Source of the DNA: Periplaneta americana
Lineage: Eukaryota > Arthropoda > Insecta > Blattodea > Blattidae
NCBI RefSeq assembly: GCF_040183065.1
Contig: NC_091120.1
Location: forward strand, 14,748,708 to 14,812,707
Direction of reading: 5' to 3'
DNA length: 64,000 bases
Positions 61,701 to 64,000 of this stretch are shown in pieces. The notes beneath the pieces are model-generated. The model was given only the letters and a program-made list of their open reading frames with translations. It did no database searches and was not told the DNA's origin. The first letter of the stretch is position 1; every line of letters starts with the position of its first letter. A program made the position numbers and the translations under genes.

Positions 61701-64000
61701 ACGAGGGATTTTACTGTAGTATTCTTTTCTGGTACTTAGACCTATATTTGATCAGGTTATTTCAACATTCCATGTTTATGCCTAGTCATCTGTGCATACC
61801 AGTTGAATTGATTCAATTTATCAGTATGATTAACTTGATAAACCTCTTTGAGAAAACGGTTGAATATATTAAATTATTACCATACTCAGAATGATTTTCT
61901 TGAGTCCATCTCTTAATGATACTACCCTACTTATTAGCGAAGAAGAAGAGTTCTAAAAAGTGAGTGCAAGAAAGTTAGGGGTGGCAAAAGTGTAGGAAAA
62001 GGAACAGAGAAGAAAGTGTTAAGTGTAAGAAGATAGGGTAAGAGTGGAATAAGATAGACTATCAAACAATGAAGACAAAAATGTGAAGTGAAGTGAGAGA
62101 GAAATTGCAAGTGTAATTAAGTGAATTAGGTGTTTCAATTTTTCAATGTTATGGGTTGGGAGTAGTATCAGGGGTACTACAACTGTAGGAGTATTATAGA
62201 AATAAATATATGGAAAGAGATAATAAAATAGGAAATTTAGGAGTGAAGCGAAAAGAAAGAGATAAATATGTAAATAAACAGAGGATAGAAAAAAAAGTGA
62301 TGTAAGAGTTGTAAATAAGAGTAAACAGAAAAGTCAGCAAGTAATGTAGGAGAAAATAGCTGGAAAACAATGATTAAAAGTAGGTAGGATTTGAGGATAG
62401 AGAAGAAAATAAATAACGCAAATTATTAAGGAAGGAATATGCAATATTTAATAGGTGAGCGAGAAATGGAAGGGAGACAGTCTAGGTAAGAGGGAGAGAA
62501 TAGAAGAGATAGAGGGGAAAGGACATATAGCAATTCAGTCATAACAGAACATTAGAAAGTAATCAAGAAATTCTCGGCAAAGAATACATTAATAGAAAAG
62601 AGTTACATGTATTAAAGGGATGGTGGATCGAAAAACAGAAATGTGAAGGTCCACCATAACTGTGAATTGTAAAGTTGACTGACAAATATCATATCATATA
62701 TCATGCTATCCTACTTGCACTTTCTTCCATAATTTGTTTACTCACATCATGGTATGTTACAAAATGTTTTCACTATTTCTAAAGCAGTAACAACGTCATT
62801 AAAGGACACAAGATTGTTGGAGGCAAGCATGAGCAGCTTCGAATTTTTATGAATTTCATTCAAAATGGGTCGCATCTTGACATTGCACACATGCTGTATT
62901 TTCACGGCAAACCTAATTTCGAGAAAAATTGATTTAGAGTGTATAAATGATATTTCGCATATGTTGGAGTTTAAAATATGATCATATAAGTGTAATAAAC
63001 GAAAAACATACAACCAAAATCAATTAATCTGGAAAGTATTGGAATTTTAAGGGTGAAAAATGTTTAGGTGCAAAAAATACTAAAGAAGTTTCACTGTACA
63101 TGCTTGTACTAGGACAATATTTCCAGTCTCATAAAACAAGCAAAGAAGTTCATATACCATTTGCTTGTAACAGGGGACAAAAGCCACTGGCTTAGCTCAG
63201 TTGACTAAGGCGCTTGCCTGCCGATCCAGAGGATTTGATCCTCACTTGGACTCATACCTGGTTGGGTTTTTCCGAGGTTATAAATAGCCTAGTAGTGGAT
63301 ACAGCATCGTAAATAACCAATTAAAAGGGAGGGGGGGACAGAACAGCTCTTGACTCTTAAACTAACCAGAATTAAGATTGATCAAAAACAGTACAAGTTT
63401 CTGTAAGCTAAACATAATTTAAAATATTTAGAAGTTAAGTCCATGAGAGGTGAATCTCTTAATCCTAAGGTGATTATCAGCCTTTGTGAAGAACCCGTAA
63501 TGATTTAACATATTTCAGTTTGTTGGATGACATAGCACTGTATTTTTAATGATTGAGTAACAATATTTCTAATTATTTGTCCTCTTTTTGCAGAAAATTC
63601 CAGAGAGTTTTAATTTTAAATCTGAAGAAAGGAAGAAAGAGTTGAGGGTTTCACCTATTGAAAAGGTGAACAGAAATAAGACTCCATCTAGTAAGGGCAG
63701 AAGAGGACGCAGTCTTGTTTCTAAACAGCCTAGTTCCCCTAAACTTGAAGATACAATTAATGTCTCTGGGATTGTGGAACTATTGGAGTCTCCAACATCA
63801 ATACCGTCCTCTAAGAAAGTACCTGTCACACCTTCCAGTGAAACTAAGCAGAAGAATTCTTCAAAGATAAGCCCTATTTTATTGTTAGAGAGAATATCTA
63901 CTCCTCGAAAGTCCCGCAGTTCAGAATTACAAAACCTCAGTTCCCACAGAAATACACGTAGAAAGAATATGCATACTTCATTCTTGAAAAGTGCAACAGA
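26938..64000 (+). CDS. Mki67-like: Ki-67-like FHA-domain protein, ten exons, incomplete at the right edge
   Basis: Exons 26938-27111, 29029-29138, 30890-31053, 42745-42890, 44907-45020, 47227-47379, 50150-50356, 54173-54413, 58607-58743 and 63594-64000 splice with fully compatible phases into about 617 codons. Residues 1-about 105 form an FHA domain with the phosphopeptide-binding signatures GRG (30-32), SEEH (45-48) and VNG in exon 2. The pattern IKRDGTDG, TCTIGRGI, HCKI and ending DRS(L)RWEY matches vertebrate Ki-67 very well. The tail is basic and rich in Ser/Thr-Pro (TPGRINV, KTPSKRKS, ESPKTPDKKK), suited to CDK regulation and chromosome-surface binding. Exon 10 contains SGIVELLESPTS, loosely like the GLKELFQTP core of Ki-67 repeats. 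In vertebrates Ki-67 organises the mitotic chromosome periphery; the same role here is inference. The 3' end lies outside the window. Confidence 0.88.
27112..27457. other. Intron 1 sequence
   Basis: Nothing recognised before the dispersed repeat. Confidence 0.5.
27458..27582 (+). repeat. Dispersed repeat, partner of 21980-22092
   Basis: Shares about 105 bp at very high identity with 21980-22092 and has a short extra segment (tttgggcccct). Confidence 0.8.
27676..27995 (+). mobile_element. tRNA-derived SINE
   Basis: A decayed box A is followed by box B-like GGTTCGAGTCC at 27710-27720 and a long body with ccggtttcgtaaaccagc and tcggcatgtggacgtgaggc. The body resembles SINEs I associate with cockroaches. 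No TSD was confirmed. Confidence 0.65.
28131..28165 (+). repeat. tRNA-like SINE fragment
   Basis: ccgtggccgaatggttagc is a class II tRNA-like (Ser/Leu type) box A segment; no body with box B follows. Confidence 0.5.
28401..28597. repeat. Inverted repeat, about 80-90 bp arms
   Basis: 28401-28492 and 28515-28597 are imperfect reverse complements (tagaaaatgttggtcagtat against atattgaccaacgttttcta) around a loop of about 22 bp. A partial third copy lies at 28232-28300. 28172-28190 and 28361-28381 also pair. The structure resembles a foldback element. Confidence 0.75.
28722..28775 (+). repeat. (ATT)n / (ATC)n microsatellite
   Basis: Simple trinucleotide repeat within intron 1. The flanks to 29028 show nothing else. 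Confidence 0.9.
29029..29138 (+). CDS. Mki67-like: Ki-67-like exon 2 (FHA, NG motif)
   Basis: Acceptor tatttgcag, donor GATAG/gtgaga, leaves phase 2. It encodes ATLKNLSNTSSTTVNG and the HGDIITAGD strand of the FHA fold. Confidence 0.9.
29139..29574. other. Intron 2 sequence
   Basis: No recognised feature. Confidence 0.5.
29575..30090 (+). repeat. LINE-associated repeat sequence
   Basis: 29575-29720 resembles 21020-21190 (acccccag.atg.ctggagg). The rest, to the start of the RNase H-linked LINE end, is repetitive in style but has no coding content. Confidence 0.5.
30081..30495 (+). mobile_element. Jockey/I-type LINE 3' end
   Basis: The plus-strand frame encodes ATYRPVTKSTYYSVKRFIKS, then KLSVAAFRLATGHDCLAKHL, then, after a stop, a Cys/His-like CNSNQEMDSEHLKIC and NIFEKYWSAR. 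It ends gcattagaaaacaacaac. It is closely similar to 53560-53935 but keeps a segment deleted there. It is 5'-truncated. Confidence 0.8.
30496..30889. other. Intron 2 sequence
   Basis: No recognised feature up to the acceptor of exon 3. Confidence 0.5.
30890..31053 (+). CDS. Mki67-like: Ki-67-like exon 3 (end of FHA domain)
   Basis: Acceptor tcattgatag, donor GGATCAG/gtaata, from phase 2 to phase 1. It completes DR/SLRWEYLPDSQ and then a Ser/Arg linker. Confidence 0.88.
31373..32609 (+). pseudogene. MADF-domain protein of the Harbinger element, interrupted
   Basis: MSEWNKNQ is encoded at 31373-31396 and the frame resumes right after the MITE as VMKLIELYEQCPCLYDIRSK, then DYHNRIRRENALKFICKNL. 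Removing the MITE and one TA joins them in frame, a textbook MADF start. The frame decays after about 32590 (AT-rich, KKLNFQ). It was a DNA-binding accessory protein of the transposon. Confidence 0.75.
31400..32388. mobile_element. Tigger-like MITE nested in the MADF frame
   Basis: The ends CAGTAGAACCTCTATTATCC and, reversed, CAGTAGAACCCCGATTATCC are flanked by TA (31398-31399 and 32389-32390). It contains a LINE C-terminal remnant at about 31590-31835 (RKRKRNWLGH, RRNCLLKDSLEG). A shorter relative is at 55553-56189. Confidence 0.88.
33062..33394. other. Intron 3 sequence
   Basis: AT-rich. At 33172-33195 tatacaaggtgaaccataag resembles the end of the foldback repeat described at 33535-35027. 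Confidence 0.45.
33395..33535 (-). mobile_element. tRNA-derived SINE head
   Basis: The minus strand reads a box A-like GTGGGTCAGCACGCTGG and box B-like GGTTGGATTCC. The body is short and old. Confidence 0.55.
34085..34500 (-). mobile_element. tRNA-derived SINE with well-preserved tRNA head
   Basis: The minus-strand 34263-34197 contains GTAGCTCAGTTGGTAAGAGC (box A) and the box B region GGGATCGATACCCGG. A 30-bp block (caaggaaaaattgttccggg onward) occurs at 34178 and again at 34468, and actgagagatg at 34159 and 34501, so the locus has been rearranged. It is not a tRNA gene: the acceptor stem does not close. Confidence 0.7.
34578..34900. repeat. Hairpin-forming inverted repeat, about 150 bp arms
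   Basis: Arms 34578-34724 and 34742-34900 are reverse complements with small indels (cagaaatttgatcc against ggatcaaatttctg). The loop is only about 17 bp. Confidence 0.85.
35028..35284 (-). mobile_element. tRNA-derived SINE with perfect TSD
   Basis: The minus strand starts with a tRNA head (GTGGAGTAACGGTCAGC box A region; GGGTTCGAATCCCGG box B). The flanking TSD TTCACTCTGTAT is at 35016-35027 and 35285-35296. A truncated relative is at 24312-24395. Confidence 0.9.
35297..35583. other. Intron 3 sequence
   Basis: No recognised feature. Confidence 0.5.
35584..36042 (-). pseudogene. hAT transposase C-terminal relic (Charlie/ZBED5-like)
   Basis: An open minus-strand frame with LSPELQLKLTDL, NYELCPRIRKFAAKI and a final KRPLLRLASL resembles the C-terminal dimerisation region of the hAT group that includes ZBED5/GTF2IRD2-like proteins. 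It lacks the N-terminal two thirds and its TIRs were not located. Confidence 0.6.
36327..37557 (+). mobile_element. Second mariner element, inactive
   Basis: The ends are AGGGTCACTCCAAAAGTAAT and, reversed, AGGGTCACTCCAAAAGTAAA, with flanking TA (36325-36326 and 37558-37559). It belongs to a different lineage from the mariner at 8134. Its length is 1,231 bp. Confidence 0.92.
36446..37453 (+). pseudogene. Mariner transposase pseudogene, catalytic residue lost
   Basis: Fragments in several frames include QKQRAVIEFLCCENETVGNI, the TGDVTWLHYF block (first D kept), KVMATVFFESEGLLLVDG, and LLHNNTWPHVSHK, where the usual HDNARPH has become HNNTWPH so that the second catalytic aspartate is asparagine. 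PPYSPDPCDYNFF follows and the frame ends DRDYVEK at 37453. Several frameshifts are present. Confidence 0.88.
37560..38978. other. Intron 3 sequence
   Basis: No family recognised. A minus-strand frame at 38452-38652 is open but not recognisable. Confidence 0.4.
39430..41145 (-). pseudogene. Tc1-like transposase pseudogene, split
   Basis: The DDE domain is readable on the minus strand: FSDESR, VMVWGAIG, FQQDNA and a TIEHVWD-type third acidic region. A hAT relic of roughly 900 bp (about 39650-40575) separates the second and third parts. Stops are present, for example in DNA*PH. Confidence 0.75.
39786..40400 (+). pseudogene. hAT transposase N-terminal relic nested in the Tc1 element
   Basis: Plus-strand KRLFHEKWEEEFFLLFR, overlapped by IRCMLCSKILLAINKFNIQR and HYSLCHKEHAELEGK, gives the BED-like Cys-X2-Cys...His...His finger of ZBED5/GTF2IRD2-type hATs. 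Downstream HANLLSNLDK and FNDGEVVKRFMIKAAELICQ continue it with frameshifts. Ends at about 39650 and 40575 are estimated from the interrupted Tc1 frame. Confidence 0.65.
41376..42587 (-). mobile_element. Internally deleted hAT element, same family as 3168-5363
   Basis: The left end is TAGGGAGCGGATTTTTATG and the reversed right end TAAGGAGCGGATTCCTATG. The 8-bp TSD CTAATCAC is perfect (41368-41375 and 42588-42595). The TIRs and the transposase C-terminus match the intact element in the first part of the window. It is 1,212 bp. Confidence 0.9.
41416..41829 (-). pseudogene. hAT transposase C-terminal fragment
   Basis: 137 codons including [20 protein letters not shown], nearly identical in motif to the intact copy's [14 protein letters not shown] short N-terminal remnant (KLFVRHHKKLETSKNLL) lies just upstream at about 41830-41890, showing that the middle was deleted. 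Confidence 0.8.
42745..42890 (+). CDS. Mki67-like: Ki-67-like exon 4
   Basis: Acceptor attgctttttgcag, donor GAAAAAAAG/gtgcct (weak), from phase 1 to phase 0. It encodes DTRKKFVSRLVTSSS and TPGRINVPV. It begins only 64 bp right of the Tc1-like element. Confidence 0.8.
42952..43420 (+). pseudogene. LINE C-terminal relic
   Basis: Frames with LMYGCESWTMTEQQ, KILRKINGPI and GHLIRMENERMEKM are the segment downstream of the reverse transcriptase core, with a (CAA)n tract inside at 43002-43021. It is decayed. Confidence 0.65.
43430..44906. other. Intron 4 sequence, unresolved repeat-like DNA
   Basis: Repeated short forms such as cgtgtataac and tttattagtaa on both sides of about 44100 hint at an old transposon, but no matching ends could be fixed. 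Confidence 0.35.
44907..45020 (+). CDS. Mki67-like: Ki-67-like exon 5
   Basis: Acceptor aacaattttag, donor CCTGTG/gtgaga, phase 0 to 0, 38 codons: VSESGAVSSNQFEGSSG and KKSKTPV. Confidence 0.78.
45021..45580. other. Intron 5 sequence
   Basis: Nothing recognised. Confidence 0.45.
45585..46110 (+). pseudogene. Mariner/IS630-type (DUF4817-like) transposase start, split by a LINE
   Basis: MAFRLTTEQHIFVCCKFIKY and ENFMNNFPECEFQFIPGF precede a LINE insertion. After it the frame continues NKFKVTGSVLEVQGRKKS. This is the N-terminal helix-turn-helix of a large insect transposase family. The catalytic part is absent here. Confidence 0.65.
45728..45998 (-). mobile_element. Very short 5'-truncated LINE
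   Basis: The minus strand encodes MRWAGHVARMGESRN and GRPRRRWEDNIKMDLREV. A 16-bp TSD CAGGATTCATACATTA flanks it (45712-45727 and 45999-46014). Only 271 bp was copied. Confidence 0.92.
46115..47226. other. Intron 5 sequence
   Basis: AT-rich, no recognised feature. Confidence 0.5.
47227..47379 (+). CDS. Mki67-like: Ki-67-like exon 6
   Basis: Acceptor gaaatttatag, donor TTACAG/gtaaca, phase 0, 51 codons with SSPREIRSKSAK and TFYRRRSLQ. Confidence 0.82.
47465..48256 (-). mobile_element. 5'-truncated LINE, best-preserved copy
   Basis: A minus-strand frame is open over most of its length: EVNPEKTKYMIMSRDKN, FEGVEKFKYLGATVTN, YKTVILPVLLYGCETW, GRPRRRWEDNIKMDLREV. The TTAC tail is at 47465-47485. 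It supplies the uninterrupted sequence that proves the mariner boundaries at 8134. No TSD was found at the 5' junction. Confidence 0.85.
48260..48475 (+). pseudogene. Mariner/IS630-type transposase, third-acid segment
   Basis: The plus-strand frame reads RNRVISRNGDIPWPARCPDL and SVYDFFL, then a stop, then GYIKSKVYTN, the region around the third catalytic aspartate. It is the same general family as 45585-46110, but Ki-67-like exon 6 lies between them, so it is a separate relic. Confidence 0.65.
48475..48890 (+). mobile_element. tRNA-derived SINE with duplicated core
   Basis: A tRNA-like head with GTAGCGTTGTGGTAAGATG and box B-like AAGTTCAAACC lies at 48480-48545. The core ctgcctaaggtttttccgtg to gccacgga at 48560-48640 is repeated at 48773-48855. 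The two cores are separated by AT-rich sequence, so this is either a tandem insertion or two adjacent truncated SINEs. Confidence 0.65.
48900..49689. other. Intron 6 sequence
   Basis: No recognised element. 49000-49290 is less AT-rich and could be an old repeat. Confidence 0.4.
49690..49800 (+). repeat. Dispersed foldback-type repeat fragment
   Basis: gtaagtaatgtcatgaatttc, then tattctttgagatatttcaag, matches the family at 33535 and 34905-35025 (reverse). Confidence 0.65.
49801..50149. other. Intron 6 sequence
   Basis: A (TTTA)n tract at 49862-49910 and otherwise nothing. Confidence 0.5.
50150..50356 (+). CDS. Mki67-like: Ki-67-like exon 7
   Basis: Acceptor tgtatgtatag, donor TCAAAAAAG/gtaaaa, phase 0, 69 codons. 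Strongly basic (NKRKSAAAS, KTPSKRKS, KTPRSMKNKKTS), with repeated TP sites and a likely nuclear signal. Confidence 0.85.
50357..52880. other. Intron 7 sequence without recognised elements
   Basis: About 2.5 kb of AT-rich DNA. Short open frames (for example near 51233 and 51755) look random. Confidence 0.45.
52913..53935 (+). mobile_element. Jockey/I-type LINE fragment with RNase H domain
   Basis: The 245-codon frame (52913-53650) carries WLHLYTDGSLIS (first D), FDGEIIAISESL (E), AVILSDSKAAI (D) and WIPSHCGILGNENADALAKK, a full set of RNase H1 signatures. A stop and frameshift follow, then KSSVAAFRLATGHDYLAKHQ and gcattagaaaacaacaac. Relative to 30081-30495 it lacks the CNSNQEM segment. Confidence 0.85.
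53940..54172. other. Intron 7 end
   Basis: Nothing recognised before the acceptor of exon 8. Confidence 0.5.
54173..54413 (+). CDS. Mki67-like: Ki-67-like exon 8
   Basis: Acceptor ttcattctcccacag, donor TCAGCTG/gtaagt, from phase 0 to phase 1. It begins with a basic helix rich in Lys/Arg/Leu (VTQRVERQKRKLESGLRS), possibly coiled coil, then ESPKTPDKKK. Confidence 0.88.
54414..55067. other. Intron 8 sequence
   Basis: A poly-A/purine tract near 54781-54820; nothing else recognised. Confidence 0.45.
55068..55160 (+). repeat. Dispersed repeat, copy B
   Basis: Matches 24763-24850 over its whole length with few substitutions. Confidence 0.75.
55165..55550. other. Intron 8 sequence
   Basis: No recognised feature. 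Confidence 0.5.
55553..56189. mobile_element. Tigger-like MITE, shorter relative of 31400-32388
   Basis: The left end is CAGTAGAATCTCTATTATCG and the reversed right end CAGTAGAACCCTGATTATCC, with TA flanks (55551-55552 and 56190-56191). Subterminal aaaaaatcggataatccgta is shared with the first copy. It has no coding capacity. Confidence 0.9.
56192..56820. other. Intron 8 sequence
   Basis: No recognised feature. Confidence 0.45.
56821..58206 (-). mobile_element. Pogo/Tigger relic interrupted by a Harbinger MITE
   Basis: The minus-strand frame 57078-56821 (VFFNDAVTALETVTHFVTHH, DVTEQIMEQLSQ) resembles the C-terminal tail of Tigger/jerky-like transposases. The terminus, reversed, is CAGTAAAACTTCTTTTATAC with TA at 58207-58208. 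The related copy at 62705-63096 is uninterrupted. Confidence 0.65.
57128..58045. mobile_element. PIF/Harbinger-type MITE
   Basis: The ends are AGGTACGGTCACACATCGCT and, reversed, AGGAACGGTCACACATTGCT. The TSD is TAA (57125-57127 and 58046-58048). Subterminal sequence is full of ctacttttgcag / gcaaaagttgc repeats in both orientations, giving strong hairpin potential. The paralogue at about 62905 reads aaacctaatttcgag, which is exactly the pre-insertion site. Confidence 0.9.
58211..58606. other. Intron 8 sequence
   Basis: It ends in a long CT-rich polypyrimidine tract before exon 9. Confidence 0.5.
58607..58743 (+). CDS. Mki67-like: Ki-67-like exon 9
   Basis: Acceptor ttctctctctctctccag, donor TCCTTG/gtaaga, from phase 1 to phase 0. 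It encodes KIPVARFKSRSTARKIVRR, basic, with many Ser/Thr. Confidence 0.85.
58744..58993. other. Intron 9 sequence
   Basis: Nothing recognised. Confidence 0.5.
59169..60271 (+). mobile_element. Internally deleted PIF/Harbinger element
   Basis: The ends are GGGCGGAATTCATAGTTGCC and, reversed, GGGTGGAATTCATAGTCGTC. The TSD is TAA (59166-59168 and 60272-60274). The start of a HARBI1-like transposase frame survives at 59319-59460: MDTENDFEDFVE, a stop, NEENIRVPKRYIRDMENPLE and FKKRYRF. The rest of the DDE domain is deleted. Confidence 0.85.
60469..61161 (-). pseudogene. Pogo/jerky-like transposase pseudogene
   Basis: At 61161-60979 the frame reads VLTLKQKLELLEKIERVVSR, the N-terminal CENP-B-type helix-turn-helix. 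At 60858-60469 it reads ERDEIRKLDVQG and VEQIYNADKTGLLWRCLPTT, the second DNA-binding region and the first catalytic block (NADKTGL, with D kept). Gaps and frameshifts separate the parts. Confidence 0.78.
61295..61418 (+). mobile_element. LINE 3' end with (ACCT)n tail
   Basis: ttgaaacctggttgagtgga to ctctgccaggcaaaataaac is followed by about ten CTAC units at 61376-61417. The compact 3' end plus tetranucleotide tail is typical of a truncated LINE. Confidence 0.6.
61556..61660 (+). repeat. T-rich (TTTA)n tract
   Basis: Low-complexity ATTT-type repeats. Confidence 0.9.
61930..62620 (+). repeat. Purine-rich, C-poor tract of about 700 bp
   Basis: The plus strand is dominated by A and G (gaagaagaagagttc, gagagaatagaagagatag) with very few cytosines. 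No frame or repeat unit is evident. Confidence 0.75.
62705..63096 (-). mobile_element. Pogo/Tigger relic end, uninterrupted paralogue
   Basis: Matches 56945-57125 joined to 58049-58206, i.e. the other copy without its Harbinger MITE. The minus strand keeps NNLVSFNDVVTALEIVKTFC. It ends CACTGTA at 63096-63098. Confidence 0.8.
63185..63330 (+). mobile_element. tRNA-derived SINE
   Basis: The head ggcttagctcagttgactaa (box A) is followed by box B-like ggatttgatcctcac and a body gttgggtttttccgaggtta. It is not a tRNA gene because the 3' half does not pair. Confidence 0.7.
63331..63593. other. Intron 9 end
   Basis: Nothing recognised before the strong acceptor ttgtcctctttttgcag. Confidence 0.5.
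63594..64000 (+). CDS. Mki67-like: Ki-67-like exon 10 (open at window end)
   Basis: Open in phase 0 for 135 codons plus two bases to the edge. Polar and basic (SKGRRGRSLVSKQPSSPK) with SP/TP sites, and SGIVELLESPTS followed by IPSSKKVPVTPSS, loosely like a Ki-67 repeat core followed by basic TP-rich sequence. Confidence 0.88.

Noticed and set aside
63185-63260. A second tRNA gene candidate
   Set aside because: Same reasons: no closing acceptor stem, SINE-like body downstream.

Overview
The window looks like an insect nuclear genome, most likely a cockroach (Blattodea) and perhaps Periplaneta. The base composition is AT-rich and there are no operons. The genes are broken into many small exons with GT-AG introns, and the introns are packed with non-LTR retrotransposons, tRNA-derived SINEs and Tc1/mariner, pogo, hAT and PIF/Harbinger DNA transposons. 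The cockroach assignment rests on recalling SINE and LINE families typical of that group; it was not computed.

Three host genes can be read. (1) On the plus strand a Ki-67-like gene starts at 26938 and runs off the right edge. Ten exons with matching splice phases encode about 617 residues: an N-terminal FHA domain split over exons 1-3, then a long basic, Ser/Thr-Pro-rich tail. (2) Divergently, on the minus strand, a small three-exon gene (ATG at 25863, stop at 18342) encodes 131 residues of unknown function. The two starts are 1,075 bp apart, which suggests a shared promoter. (3) Downstream on the minus strand, exons 17327-17614 and 13988-15541 encode at least 613 residues of a lysine/serine-rich, probably nuclear protein. 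It has three tandem SUMO-interacting-type motifs and a C-terminal CaaX box (CSIM); its first exon was not found.

The rest is mobile DNA. Region 1-13 kb holds an intact-looking hAT element with an open transposase (3168-5363), a pogo derivative, and a 5'-truncated LINE split by a mariner. Region 16-25 kb holds LINE copies, a second pogo derivative, a short hAT MITE and the small gene. The 11.7 kb third intron of the Ki-67-like gene (31054-42744) is a stack of insertions: a Harbinger element whose MADF reading frame is split by a Tigger-type MITE, a foldback repeat with SINEs, a dead mariner, and a Tc1-like element containing two hAT insertions. Region 43-64 kb holds exons 5-10 separated by more LINEs, SINEs, Tigger relics and two Harbinger MITEs.

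Many insertions can be dated relative to one another because target-site duplications and empty-site paralogues lie in the same window. The two larger genes encode likely chromatin or nuclear proteins, but no functional link between them can be shown from the sequence.
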